Source: Paracoccaceae bacterium (GTDB taxonomy: Bacteria > Pseudomonadota > Alphaproteobacteria > Rhodobacterales > Rhodobacteraceae). From it: a stretch of DNA of 64,000 bases. The position numbers and the translations under genes are program-made. The stretch lies in NCBI GenBank assembly GCA_006226775.1, contig SBGD01000083.1:21586-85585 (forward strand), read 5' to 3'. The notes below the pieces were generated by a model, which worked only from the letters and a program-made list of their open reading frames with translations, ran no database searches and was not told the DNA's origin. Position 1 is the first letter of the stretch. Each line of letters begins with the position of its first letter. Below, piece by piece: positions 50,763-59,750 of this stretch.

Positions 50763-50891
50763 ATGTCCAAGCAGAAAAACCGCGGCAACAAAGAAGCCAA
50801 GAAACCGAAACAGGAAAAGCCCAAGGTGCTGGCCACCGCCAATTCCAACCTCGGCAAACCGCTCAATATCGGCGGCAAGAAAACCAAGTGA
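50763..50891 (+). CDS. Small basic Lys-rich protein
   Basis: 42 aa (MSKQKNRGNKEAKKPKQEKP...NIGGKKTK), too short for the ORF track. GGAG lies 7 nt upstream of the ATG and codon use is regular. Highly basic, probably nucleic-acid or ribosome associated; no function known. A CGTGGCG/CGCCACG hairpin sits just before its RBS. The rest of 50483-50762 shows no gene. Confidence 0.6.
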   Translation: MSKQKNRGNKEAKKPKQEKPKVLATANSNLGKPLNIGGKKTK

Positions 50892-51430
50892 CGCGCGAGG
50901 CGCCGGGCGGGATCAGCCATGAGCGACCCGCTCCGGGGCCGAAGTGTCCGGTGGCCGCCCTGGCCGGGCCGCTCCAGGGGTGCGCCCCGGGGGCGGATCA
51001 CTCATCGCGTCGTCGTGATCCAGGCGCCCTGGCGCAAGCGCGCAAAGCCGCAATCGGGACCTATCCGGAAGGATAGGCCCGTTGCCGCAGGTCTGACAAT
51101 GATGCGAGGCGCGCGGGATCGTTGCCGGATCCTGCGCGGCGCGTGATGCGTATTGCCCGGAGGTTCTGGCGGCGATACGCAACATTGCCTGCGTGAGGAC
51201 GGCGCGGCAGTGGTCGGGTGCGGTTTTTCGGTCGGAGCAAGGAAGGGGCGCTGCCCCTCGGCCTGCGGCCTCACCCCGGAGTTTACCGGGCAAGATGAAG
51301 CACAAGCGCCGCGTCGGGGCCAGGGGGCGCAAGGATCCGGTGGGTCTGGCCCTCAAACAGACGACCCCCGCCGGGTGGGCCGACGGGGGGTCTTGCGATC
51401 CGGGCGGACCGCCATCGTTGTTCGTGAAGC
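50892..51430. other. Intergenic stretch without a supported gene
   Basis: 540 bp between the small basic ORF and rpmB. Several ORF-track entries cover it, but none has a convincing start, RBS or domain. GACCCCC / GGGGGTC arms at about 51364-51394 could form the rpmB terminator on the minus strand, though T-rich sequence after it is weak. I see nothing else. Confidence 0.5.
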
Positions 51431-51721
51431 TTACGCCTCGGCGGCTTGGGCTTTCAGGATCTCTTTCTTGACCTTCAGCGCGCCGTCGGACAGTTCGGCG
51501 TCCTTGGCCTTGGCCAGGAACTTGTCCAGCCCGCCGCGGTGATCGACCGAGCGCAGGGCCGAGGTCGAGATCCGCAGCTTGATGCCGCGCTGCAGGGTTT
51601 CGGACTGCAGCGTCACGTCGTTCAGGTTGGGCAGGAAACGACGTCGGGTCTTGTTGTTGGCGTGGCTGACATTGTTGCCAGTCATCGGGCCTTTTCCGGT
51701 CAGTTCGCAGCGGCGCGCCAT
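51431..51721 (-). CDS. rpmB: 50S ribosomal protein L28
   Basis: 96 aa. [41 protein letters not shown] is the complete L28 signature, with [20 protein letters not shown] at the C-terminal half. Structural protein of the large subunit. GAGGATG lies before the ATG at 51721; the longer ORF start is not needed. Confidence 0.97.
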   Translation of the reverse strand: MARRCELTGKGPMTGNNVSHANNKTRRRFLPNLNDVTLQSETLQRGIKLRISTSALRSVDHRGGLDKFLAKAKDAELSDGALKVKKEILKAQAAEA

Positions 51722-51853
51722 GGGATCATCCTCGTCTGTGGTGCGGGACAAAGGACCCCTTGGCCCGCAGGCGCCCCGCAAATATCAAAGGGCGCCGCTT
51801 AGGCCGCGCCCGGAATCTGGTTCGCAGGCTATTACGCGGGGACGGGGCGGCCG

Positions 51854-52681
51854 TCAAGGGGCTGTCTGGCCGGGGCTGGCGCTTTGGCCGCTTGTTTGCG
51901 CCTGCAACTGCGCGGCGCGGCGCAGGGCCTCGTCGGCCAGCGCGCCGTGGCCGGTCTTGCGCGCGCGCTGGGCCAGGTGGCGCCAGTATTTCACGCTCTG
52001 GCGCCGCGCGTTGCGGTGCAGCATCAACACCCGGCGCAGCGGCACCTCCGCCTTGGTCAGCTGCGCCTGCAACTTGCCGAAGCGCCCGGCCTCGCCCAGC
52101 ACGCCGGTGGCCGGGTGGCCGCCCGCCGCCAAGCGCGCGAGGCGCAGCGCCGGAAAGGCCGCCTGGATCAGGCGGGCATTGCCCAGGTCGAGCGGGCGGA
52201 AGGGATCTGCCAGGATCACCCCCGAGAGATCGGTGCCGCGGCGCGCCAGGTCGCCGAGATCGGCATCGAAGCCCGCGGCGCAATCGCGGTAGCGGCGGTC
52301 GAAGGGCACATGCGCGGGCGCGATGGAATATTGCGGCGAGACGGCAATGACCTGGGCCAGCCGCAGCGCGGCGGCAAAGCGGAACACCGCGTAGCCGCCC
52401 ATGGAAAAGCCCATGGCGCAGGCGTGATCGAAGCCCCGGGCGAAATCCGCCAACACGGATTCCAGCGCCTCGGTCTCGGCATTGATGTACCAGTCGTTCC
52501 AGCGCGCCTGCAGATGCAGGTGGGTCATGCCCTTGCCGGTGAAGCTGCGCACCGGGCGGGGATCGGCGAAAGCTCCGGGCGTGTCGAGCCGCTGGCGGAA
52601 GCTGACGAAAAGCCGGCGCTGCCCGGGGTTGAACACGCTGGCGCGGATCAGATCGCCGTCGAACAGCCGCGCGGGCCTCAT
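51854..52681 (-). CDS. Alpha/beta-hydrolase-like protein coupled to meaB
   Basis: 275 aa. A nucleophile-elbow-like GFSMGGYAVFRFAAAL at about residues 92-107 and the flanking VIAVSPQYSIAP strand suggest an alpha/beta hydrolase fold. The catalytic acid and His are not obvious, and the C-terminal part is helical and Arg-rich. It starts by an ATGA overlap with meaB, so the two are translated together. Function unknown. Confidence 0.65.
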   Translation of the reverse strand: MRPARLFDGDLIRASVFNPGQRRLFVSFRQRLDTPGAFADPRPVRSFTGKGMTHLHLQARWNDWYINAETEALESVLADFARGFDHACAMGFSMGGYAVFRFAAALRLAQVIAVSPQYSIAPAHVPFDRRYRDCAAGFDADLGDLARRGTDLSGVILADPFRPLDLGNARLIQAAFPALRLARLAAGGHPATGVLGEAGRFGKLQAQLTKAEVPLRRVLMLHRNARRQSVKYWRHLAQRARKTGHGALADEALRRAAQLQAQTSGQSASPGQTAP

Positions 52682-53655
52682 TGGTCGAGGTGCCTGTCCA
52701 GCATGTGCTGCGCCGCGCGCGCCGGGGTGGTCGCGCCCGAGGCGACCTCGTCGGAGAGCCGCGCCATGGCCGCGCGCGCTTCGGGCCGCTCGAGCCGGGC
52801 CAGCAGCGCCTGGCGGACCTCCTCGGCGAACCAGTAGCGCGCCTGGGCGGCGCGGCGGGCGTCGAAATGCCCGGTCTCGCGGCGCCAGTCGACCAGCGCC
52901 TGCATCTCGTCCCAGGCCTTTTCCAGCCCCTGCTCTTCCAGCGCCGAGACGGTCAGCGCCTTGGGAAAGCCCTCCGGGTCCTGCGGCCGCTTGCGCAAGA
53001 GCCGCAGCGCCCCGGCGTAGTCCGAGCGGGTGCGCATCGCGGCGGGCTTGAGATCGCCATCGGCCTTGTTGACGAGGATCAGGTCGGCCATCTCCATGAT
53101 GCCGCGCTTTACGCCCTGCAACTCGTCGCCCCCCGCAGGCGCCAGCAGCAGCACGAAGAGATCCGACATCTCGGCCACCACGGTTTCCGACTGGCCCACC
53201 CCCACGGTCTCGATCAGCACCACGTCGAAGCCCGCCGCCTCGCAGAGCGCCACGGCTTCGCGGGTGCGCCGCGCCACGCCGCCCAGGTGGGTCTGGCTGG
53301 GCGAGGGCCGGATGAAGGCGCCCGGATCGCGGCTGAGTTGCTCCATCCGCGTCTTGTCACCGAGGATCGACCCGCCCGAGCGCGCCGAGGAGGGATCGAC
53401 CGCCAGCACCGCCACCTTCAGCCCGCGGCCCGTGAGCATCAGCCCGAAGCTCTCGATGAAGGTGGATTTGCCCACGCCGGGCGTGCCCGAAAGCCCGATG
53501 CGCAGCGCCTGCCGCCCGGCCTTGCGCAGCGCCTCCATCAACTCGGTGGCCAAGGCGCGGTGATCCTCGCGGCCGCTTTCGATCAGCGTGATGGCCCGGG
53601 CCAGGGCCCGCCGCTCGCCCCGCGTCACCCGCTCTGCAAGACCGGAAATGTCCAT
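52678..53655 (-). CDS. meaB: Methylmalonyl-CoA mutase-associated GTPase
   Basis: 325 aa G3E-family GTPase. Walker A GTPGVGKST, VLAVDPSSARSGGSILGDKTRM, the switch region ETVGVGQSE and NKADGD are all typical of MeaB. It gates cobalamin loading and protects methylmalonyl-CoA or ethylmalonyl-CoA mutase. The mutase itself is not in the window. RBS GAGGTGAGG before the chosen ATG. Confidence 0.95.
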   Translation of the reverse strand: MDISGLAERVTRGERRALARAITLIESGREDHRALATELMEALRKAGRQALRIGLSGTPGVGKSTFIESFGLMLTGRGLKVAVLAVDPSSARSGGSILGDKTRMEQLSRDPGAFIRPSPSQTHLGGVARRTREAVALCEAAGFDVVLIETVGVGQSETVVAEMSDLFVLLLAPAGGDELQGVKRGIMEMADLILVNKADGDLKPAAMRTRSDYAGALRLLRKRPQDPEGFPKALTVSALEEQGLEKAWDEMQALVDWRRETGHFDARRAAQARYWFAEEVRQALLARLERPEARAAMARLSDEVASGATTPARAAQHMLDRHLDQ

Positions 53656-53834
53656 CTGTGCCCTCACCTCGCTTCACCGGCGTGTTTCCGCACAGCCACG
53701 GCCCGCCTTTGGGCGGTCTGCCGCGTGCCGCCACGCCGCGTCCCTGCCCGGTCTGGCTTTTTCTGCACGCCGCTGGCTCTGTAGTCCAGAGCATCGGGCC
53801 GATTCCCCGATCCGGAACCAGGAACCAGCACCAG

Positions 53835-54548
53835 ATGAGGCGGCAACTTTTCGCCACCGGCCTGAGCTTCGGGCTCATGGTCAGCCAGGCATGTGCGGCG
53901 CAGCCGGTGCAGGACGCGGGCCGATTCGACGTGTTCTTCGCCGGGCTAAAAGCGGGCGAAGTGCAGTACAGCCTCGAGCAGGAGGCCGGGCGCTACAGCG
54001 CCACCGGCCGGGTGAAGGCCTCGGGCCTTGTCGCCGCCTTTGCCGATTTCGCCCTGCGCGCCGAGGTGAGCGGCGCGGTCGCGGGCCCCACCCTCGCCCC
54101 CCGACGCTATGCCGCCACCCTCGGCAAGGAGGGCGCCCGCAAGGAGCGGGTCATCGACTGGTCCGGCGCCCTGCCGAGGCTGGAGAGTAGCGAGGCGCCG
54201 GGGACGCACTGGGCCGATCCGGGGCTGCAGGGCGATGCGCTCGATCCCCTGACCGCGTTCTGGCTGCTGGTGCGGGACCGTCAGGGCGCCGATCCCTGCA
54301 GCCTTGAGCTGCGCTATTTCGATGGCGCGCGGCGGGTGCGGCTGGTCACCGGCGCGCCGCGCCCGGTGGACAAGGGCATGGCCTGCTCGGGCGATTACAT
54401 CCGCGAGGACGGCTTTGCCGAGACCGCCGCCGACAGCGCGCCCGCCGACCGCTTTACCCTGATCTACCGGCCCAGGGACAGGCATTGGAAGTTGGCGCGG
54501 ATCGAGATCGACACGCGGCGCGGCCCGGCCCTGCTGATCCGCCGCTGA
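53835..54548 (+). CDS. DUF3108 periplasmic protein
   Basis: 237 aa. Signal peptide MRRQLFATGLSFGLMVSQACA, then a beta-rich domain with FDVFFAGLKAGEVQYSLEQEAGRYSATGRVKASGL, the typical opening of DUF3108 proteins, and a matching C-terminal strand pattern (RHWKLARIEIDTRRGPALLIRR). Probably periplasmic; function unknown. A weak RBS; start chosen for the signal peptide. Confidence 0.78.
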   Translation: MRRQLFATGLSFGLMVSQACAAQPVQDAGRFDVFFAGLKAGEVQYSLEQEAGRYSATGRVKASGLVAAFADFALRAEVSGAVAGPTLAPRRYAATLGKEGARKERVIDWSGALPRLESSEAPGTHWADPGLQGDALDPLTAFWLLVRDRQGADPCSLELRYFDGARRVRLVTGAPRPVDKGMACSGDYIREDGFAETAADSAPADRFTLIYRPRDRHWKLARIEIDTRRGPALLIRR

Positions 54549-54599
54549 GCGGTGAAAAGCGCCGTGGACGCGCGCCGCGGGCTGGGCGATAAGACTCCC

Positions 54600-57092
54600 G
54601 TGACGACACCTGCGCCCCTTCCCATCGACGATGCGCTGCCGGATGTGCTGGCGGCGGTGCGGGCCCATGGCCGCGTCGTGCTGCAGGCGCCGCCGGGCGC
54701 GGGCAAGACGACGCGGGTGCCGCTGGCCCTGCTCGAGGCCGGCGTGATCCGCGGCCGGATCGTGATGCTGGAGCCGCGGCGGCTGGCCGCGCGGGCGGCG
54801 GCCGAGCGGATGGCCGACACCCTGGGCGAGCCTGTGGGCGCGCGCATCGGCTACCGCATCCGCGGCGAGTCCAGGACCTCGCGCGGGACAAGGATCGAGG
54901 TGGTGACCGAGGGTATCCTCACCCGGATGATCCAGTCCGACCCCGAGCTTTCCGGGGTGGGCGCGGTGATCTTCGACGAATTTCATGAACGATCCCTGAA
55001 CGCCGATCTCGGGTTGGCGCTCTGTCTCGAGATCGCCGGTGCCCTGCGCGACGACCTCTGCCTCGTGGTGATGTCGGCCACGCTCGATGCCGCGCCGGTG
55101 GCCGCGCTGATGGGCGATGCCCCGGTGGTGACCTCGCAAGGGCGCGCCTTTCCGGTCGAGACCCGCTGGCTCGACAGGCCGCCGCCGCCGCGCCAGCGCC
55201 TGGCCGAGACCTGCGCCGAGCTGGTGGAGCGCGCAGTGCGCGAGACGACCGGCGGCGTGCTGGTCTTCCTGCCCGGCGAGGGCGAGATCCGCCGCTGCCA
55301 GGGGTTGCTCCAGGGCCGCCTGCCGGGGGACTGCCGCCTCCATCCGCTCTACGGCGCCCTGCCCTTTGCCCGCCAGCGCGCGGCGATCCGGCCCGAGGCG
55401 GAGGGGCGCAAGGTGGTGCTGGCCACCTCCATCGCCGAGACCTCGCTGACCATCGAGGATATCCGCGTGGTGGTCGATGCCGGCCGGGCGCGGCGCGCGC
55501 GCTTCGATCCGGGATCGGGCATGTCGCGGCTGGTGACCGAGCGGGTGAGCCGCGCCGAGGCCACGCAAAGGGCGGGGCGCGCGGGCCGGGTGGCGGAGGG
55601 CACCTGCTACCGGATGTGGACCCGCGGCGAGGACGGCGCCCTGCCCGCCTTTGCCCCGGCCGAGATCGAGGTGGCCGACCTGGCCGGGCTGGCGCTGGAA
55701 CTGGCGCTCTGGGGCGGCACGGTCGAGGCGATGCCGCTGCTGACCCCGCCCAACCCCGGCGGCTGGGCCGAGGCGCAGGCGCTGCTGCGGATGCTGGGCG
55801 CGCTGGATGCGGGCAACCGGATCACCGCCCATGGGCGGGTGCTGGCCGGCCTGCCGCTGCATCCGCGGCTGGCGCATATGCTGGCGCTGGCCGGGCCCGG
55901 GGCGGCGGTGCTGGCCGCGCTACTGGCCGACCGCGATCCCTTGCGCGGCGCGCCTGTGGACCTGACCCTGCGGCTGGACGCACTGCGCGACCCGGCGGGG
56001 TTCGGCGCCCGCCACGGCGGCGAGATCCACCGCCCAGCCCTCGACCGCATCGGGCAGGAGGCGAAACGGCTGGCCCGGCAGGCGAAGACCGCCCGCAAGG
56101 GCGTGATGAGCCTCGCCCCCGACAGCGCCCCCGACCAGGCCCCGACCGCCGCGCAGATGGCCGCGCTGGCCTACCCCGACCGGATCGGCCAGCGCCGCAA
56201 GGGCGATGCCCCGCGCTACGTGCTGACCGGCGGCAAGGGCGCGGTGATGGACCCCGCCGATCCGCTGGCCGGGCAAAGGCTGATCGTGGTCACCGACACC
56301 GACGGCAACCCGCGCGAAGCCCGCATCCGCCATGCCATCGCCATCACCGAGGGCGAGGTCCGCGCGCTCTTTGCCGAGAGCCTCGCCTGGCACGATACCT
56401 GCGCCTGGTCCCGGCGCGAGCGGCGCGTCGTGGCCCGCCAGCAGGAACGCCTCGGCCAGATCATCCTGCAGGACCGGATCTGGAAGGATGCCCCCGCCGA
56501 GGCCATCTCCCGCGCCATGCTGGACGGGGTGCGCGAACTGGGCCTGCTGCCCTCGACGCGCGCCGCCCGGCTCATCGCCCGGATTCGCGTCGCCCGGGCC
56601 GGCGGGCTGGACCTGCCGGATGTCTCGGAGGCGGCGCTGATCGACTCTTTGGAGGACTGGCTGCTGCCCTTTCTCGACGGCGTGAAGACCGCCGATCACT
56701 GGAAGGGCTTCGACATCCACGACGCGCTTCTGGCGCGGCTCGACTGGAACCAGCAGCAGGCGCTGGCCCGCGCGGTGCCGGCCAGCTTCACCACCCCGCT
56801 CGGCCGCAAGATCCCGATCGACTATTCCGGCGAGCACCCGGAGATCACCCTGCGCCTGCAGGAGATGTTCGGCCAGACCGAGCATCCGACCGTCGCCGGC
56901 CAGCCGCTGCGCGTGACCCTGCTGTCGCCCGCCCAGCGCCCGGTGCAGACCACGCTGGACATCCCCGGGTTCTGGGACAGCTCCTACGCCGATGTCCGCC
57001 GCGACATGCGCGGCCGCTATCCCCGCCACCCCTGGCCAGAAGACCCGCGCGAGGCCGACCCGACCCTGCGCGTGAAACGCCGCGGAACCTGA
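54600..57092 (+). CDS. hrpB: ATP-dependent helicase HrpB
   Basis: 830 aa DEAH/RHA RNA-helicase family. Walker A QAPPGAGKTTRVPL, DEFH (motif II DEFHERSLNADLG), SATL, motif V/VI ATSIAETSLTIEDIRVVVDAG and QRAGRAGRVAEG, and the HrpB C-terminal region (KIPIDYSGEHPEITLRLQEMFG). The GTG at 54600 fits the family start (TTPAPLPIDDALPDVL); a GTG at 54552 would add 16 residues. Role in bacteria uncertain. Confidence 0.92.
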   Translation: MTTPAPLPIDDALPDVLAAVRAHGRVVLQAPPGAGKTTRVPLALLEAGVIRGRIVMLEPRRLAARAAAERMADTLGEPVGARIGYRIRGESRTSRGTRIEVVTEGILTRMIQSDPELSGVGAVIFDEFHERSLNADLGLALCLEIAGALRDDLCLVVMSATLDAAPVAALMGDAPVVTSQGRAFPVETRWLDRPPPPRQRLAETCAELVERAVRETTGGVLVFLPGEGEIRRCQGLLQGRLPGDCRLHPLYGALPFARQRAAIRPEAEGRKVVLATSIAETSLTIEDIRVVVDAGRARRARFDPGSGMSRLVTERVSRAEATQRAGRAGRVAEGTCYRMWTRGEDGALPAFAPAEIEVADLAGLALELALWGGTVEAMPLLTPPNPGGWAEAQALLRMLGALDAGNRITAHGRVLAGLPLHPRLAHMLALAGPGAAVLAALLADRDPLRGAPVDLTLRLDALRDPAGFGARHGGEIHRPALDRIGQEAKRLARQAKTARKGVMSLAPDSAPDQAPTAAQMAALAYPDRIGQRRKGDAPRYVLTGGKGAVMDPADPLAGQRLIVVTDTDGNPREARIRHAIAITEGEVRALFAESLAWHDTCAWSRRERRVVARQQERLGQIILQDRIWKDAPAEAISRAMLDGVRELGLLPSTRAARLIARIRVARAGGLDLPDVSEAALIDSLEDWLLPFLDGVKTADHWKGFDIHDALLARLDWNQQQALARAVPASFTTPLGRKIPIDYSGEHPEITLRLQEMFGQTEHPTVAGQPLRVTLLSPAQRPVQTTLDIPGFWDSSYADVRRDMRGRYPRHPWPEDPREADPTLRVKRRGT

Positions 57093-57118
57093 CGGCATTC
57101 GCCCGGCACCGCCATGCC

Positions 57119-57173
57119 TCGTAGGCCGGGCTTCAGCCCGGCGACCGTCCTGCCGGGCTGAAGCCCGGCCTGC
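57119..57173. repeat. Paired GCCGGGCTTCAGCCCGGC palindromes
   Basis: Two 18-nt palindromes (57125 and 57152), inverted relative to each other, between convergent hrpB and the TetR gene. A different family from the CCGGATC elements. Confidence 0.85.
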
Positions 57174-57209
57174 ATCATCGCCTCCAAGACCCGCTTCGGG
57201 CCAGCCCGG

Positions 57210-57797
57210 TCACGCCCCCACGGCGCGGCGCACCATGTCCCAGTACATCGTCTGCACCTCGTCCAGCGACAACCTCCCGCCGGGGCGGTACCAGGTGTTC
57301 ACGCCGTTCAGCATGGCAATCACCGCCAGCGTGGCGATCTTGAGATCGGGCACCTCGAAGACCCCCGCCGCCACACCGTCGCGCAGGATGTGTTCCAGCT
57401 CATCCTCGTAGGCCCGGCGCAGGCGCTCGATCACCGCGAAGTTCTCGGGCTCGAGGTTGCGCAGCTCCATGTAGGAGATGAAGATCGCATCCGGCCGCTC
57501 GACGTTGAAGCGGATGTGAAAGCGGGTGAACCTGGCCAGCCGGTCCAGCGGCGCGCCGCCCGCGCCCTCGTCGTCCCAGGCGGCGAGCAATTCGTCCATG
57601 TGCCCCTTGAGCAGCGAATAGAGCAGGCTCTGCTTGTCCGGCGTGTAGTTGTAGAGCGCCCCGGCCTGCACACCCACCTCAGCCGCGATCTGGCGCATCG
57701 AGACCGCGGCAAACCCGTGCCTGGCGAACAGCCGCAAGGCTGCGGCGCGGACCCGCGGGCCGGTGATGTCGGAATGCGAGCCTTGTGTGCGTGCCAT
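57210..57797 (-). CDS. TetR/AcrR-family regulator
   Basis: 195 aa. N-terminal HTH ALRLFARHGFAAVSMRQIAAEVGVQAGALYNY, with the ligand domain behind it (RFTRFHIRFNVERPDAIFISYMELRNLE), resembling TetR regulators of acyl-CoA metabolism. Start 57797 gives the normal length; the ORF-track start would add 49 residues. A TGAAC-N4-GTTCA palindrome lies 15 bp upstream. Confidence 0.88.
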   Translation of the reverse strand: MARTQGSHSDITGPRVRAAALRLFARHGFAAVSMRQIAAEVGVQAGALYNYTPDKQSLLYSLLKGHMDELLAAWDDEGAGGAPLDRLARFTRFHIRFNVERPDAIFISYMELRNLEPENFAVIERLRRAYEDELEHILRDGVAAGVFEVPDLKIATLAVIAMLNGVNTWYRPGGRLSLDEVQTMYWDMVRRAVGA

Positions 57798-57812
57798 GAC
57801 ACATTCTAGAAC

Positions 57813-57826
57813 TGAACGCTTGTTCA
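57813..57826. promoter_or_regulatory. Palindrome TGAACGCTTGTTCA, candidate TetR autoregulatory operator
   Basis: A perfect 5-4-5 inverted repeat 15 bp upstream of the TetR start codon, in the promoter region. Confidence 0.6.
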
Positions 57827-57897
57827 AATCAATCGCCAATCCTTGTCCTTGCCCCCGCCATGCGGCATGACAGGGGCACGCCATCTTCGGAGCCCTC

Positions 57898-58173
57898 ATG
57901 CAGTCGATCCGGTTCGCCCTCTGCCTTGCCCTTCTGGGCTGCACCCAGTTTCCGCAACTGGACGGCAGCGAAGGCCCCGAGGTCGAGGGGGCCGCCTATC
58001 CGCGGCTGCTGTCGGTCGAGGAATTGCGGGCAATCCCCGAGAGCACCACCTCGGTCGAGGTGCAGACCGCGCTGCTGGGCCGGTTGCGCGGGTTGCAAGC
58101 GCGGGTGGCGCGGCTGCGCGGGCCGGTGATCGACCGCGCGACGCGGGCCCGGATGACGCGCGGGGTGCGCTGA
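57898..58173 (+). CDS. Small putative lipoprotein
   Basis: 91 aa. MQSIRFALCLALLGCTQFPQLDG has a short lipoprotein signal with lipobox LLGC (Cys15). The mature part holds a predicted helix (VQTALLGRLRGLQARVARLRG) and no known domain. GGAG lies 7 nt upstream. Divergent from the TetR gene. Confidence 0.65.
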   Translation: MQSIRFALCLALLGCTQFPQLDGSEGPEVEGAAYPRLLSVEELRAIPESTTSVEVQTALLGRLRGLQARVARLRGPVIDRATRARMTRGVR

Positions 58174-58214
58174 ACCGGGGCCTGGGGCGGAAACCGGGCC
58201 TTGTGGTCCCGACG

Positions 58215-58280
58215 CGCCCCGGGCCTGACCCGGGGCCTCACCCTTCGCGGGCCAGGAGGCCCCGGATCGGGTCCGGGGCG
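58215..58280. repeat. REP-like paired palindrome
   Basis: CGCCCCGGGCCTGACCCGGGG and inverted partner GCCCCGGATCGGGTCCGGGGCG, each a hairpin, between the lipoprotein gene and hom. Confidence 0.82.
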
Positions 58281-58421
58281 CGGGGCGCCCGGCGGCACGG
58301 GTGTCCGGCCTCTGCTGGCGCGTGGCTTCTTTGCCGCGGGCCTGCGCTTGGGGCGTTGCGTACCGGGCGAACTGGCGATACATCGCGCTTCAATTCACAT
58401 CCCTGCCGGAGGACACCCCCC

Positions 58422-59708
58422 ATGACCACACCTTTGCGCCTCGGCATCGCGGGGCTCGGCACGGTCGGTGCCGGCACGGTCAAGATCGTCCGCCAGAAGG
58501 CGCATCTTCTGGCGGTGCGCGCCGGGCGCCCGGTCGAGATCAGCGCCGTCTCGGCGCGCAACCGCGACAAGGACCGCGGCGTCCCGCTGACCTCCTACGC
58601 CTGGGAAGACGATCCGGTGACCCTGGCCACCCGCGACGACGTCGATGTCTTCGTCGAACTGATGGGCGGCTCGGACGGGCCGGCCAAGGCGGCCACCGAG
58701 GCCGCGCTGAAGGCCGGCAAGGACGTGGTCACCGCCAACAAGGCGATGCTGGCGGTGCATGGCCAGGACCTCGCCCTGCTGGCCGAGGCCAACGGCCGGG
58801 TGCTGCGCTTCGAGGGCGCCGTCGCCGGCGGCATTCCGATCGTCAAGGCGCTCACCGAAAGCCTGGCCGGCAACGAGGTGACGCGGATCCTCGGCGTGAT
58901 GAACGGCACCTGCAACTACATCCTGACCCGGATGGAAAGCGCCGGCCTGCCCTATGACACGGTCTTCGAGGAGGCCAACCAGCTGGGCTATCTCGAGGCC
59001 GACCCCGAGCTTGACGTCGGCGGCATCGACGCCGGGCACAAGCTGGCGATCCTGGCGGCCATCGCCTTCGGCACCCAGGTCCATTTCGCCGGGGTCGAGC
59101 TTGAGGGCATCGGCAAGATCGTGATCGAGGACATCCGCGCCGCCGCCGACATGGGCTATCGCATCAAGCTCTTGGGCGTCGCCCAGATGACCGGCCGCGG
59201 GCTGGAGCAGCGCATGTCGCCCTGCCTGGTGCCCGCCACCTCGCCCCTGGGCCAGCTCGAGGGCGGCACCAACATGGTGGTGGTGGAAGGCGACAGCGTT
59301 GAGCAGATCGTGCTGCGCGGTCCCGGCGCGGGCGAAGGCCCGACCGCCAGCGCGGTGATGGGCGACGTGATGGACATTGCCCGCGGCCTGCGGGTCTCGA
59401 CCTTCGGCCAGCCCGCCGCGACGCTGACCGCAGCACAGGCGGCGCAGAGCGCCACGCCCGCCTCCTACTACCTGCGCATGAACCTCAAGGACCGGCCCGG
59501 CGCGCTGGCCAAGGTGGCCACGGTGCTGGGCGAATCGGGCATTTCGATCAACCGGATGCGGCAATACGGCCATGCCAACGAAAGCGCCCCGGTGCTGATC
59601 GTCACCCACAAGACCCAGCGCAGCGCGCTGAACGAGGCGCTCACGGCCATGGGGCGCACCGGCGTGGTACTGGGCGATCCGGTGGCGCTGAGGATCGAGA
59701 ACCTCTGA
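58422..59708 (+). CDS. hom: Homoserine dehydrogenase
   Basis: 428 aa. Rossmann motif GIAGLGTVGAGTV, the substrate-site segment MNGTCNYILTRM, EADPELDVGGIDAGHKLAILA, and a C-terminal ACT domain (YYLRMNLKDRPGALAKVATVLGESGISINRMRQYG) for amino-acid feedback. Reduces aspartate semialdehyde to homoserine for Thr and Met synthesis. RBS GGAGGA 8 nt before the ATG at 58422. Confidence 0.95.
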   Translation: MTTPLRLGIAGLGTVGAGTVKIVRQKAHLLAVRAGRPVEISAVSARNRDKDRGVPLTSYAWEDDPVTLATRDDVDVFVELMGGSDGPAKAATEAALKAGKDVVTANKAMLAVHGQDLALLAEANGRVLRFEGAVAGGIPIVKALTESLAGNEVTRILGVMNGTCNYILTRMESAGLPYDTVFEEANQLGYLEADPELDVGGIDAGHKLAILAAIAFGTQVHFAGVELEGIGKIVIEDIRAAADMGYRIKLLGVAQMTGRGLEQRMSPCLVPATSPLGQLEGGTNMVVVEGDSVEQIVLRGPGAGEGPTASAVMGDVMDIARGLRVSTFGQPAATLTAAQAAQSATPASYYLRMNLKDRPGALAKVATVLGESGISINRMRQYGHANESAPVLIVTHKTQRSALNEALTAMGRTGVVLGDPVALRIENL

Positions 59709-59750
59709 GCGGGCGGCGGGGCGACGCGCCCCGCGCCCCCTGTGTGCGGC

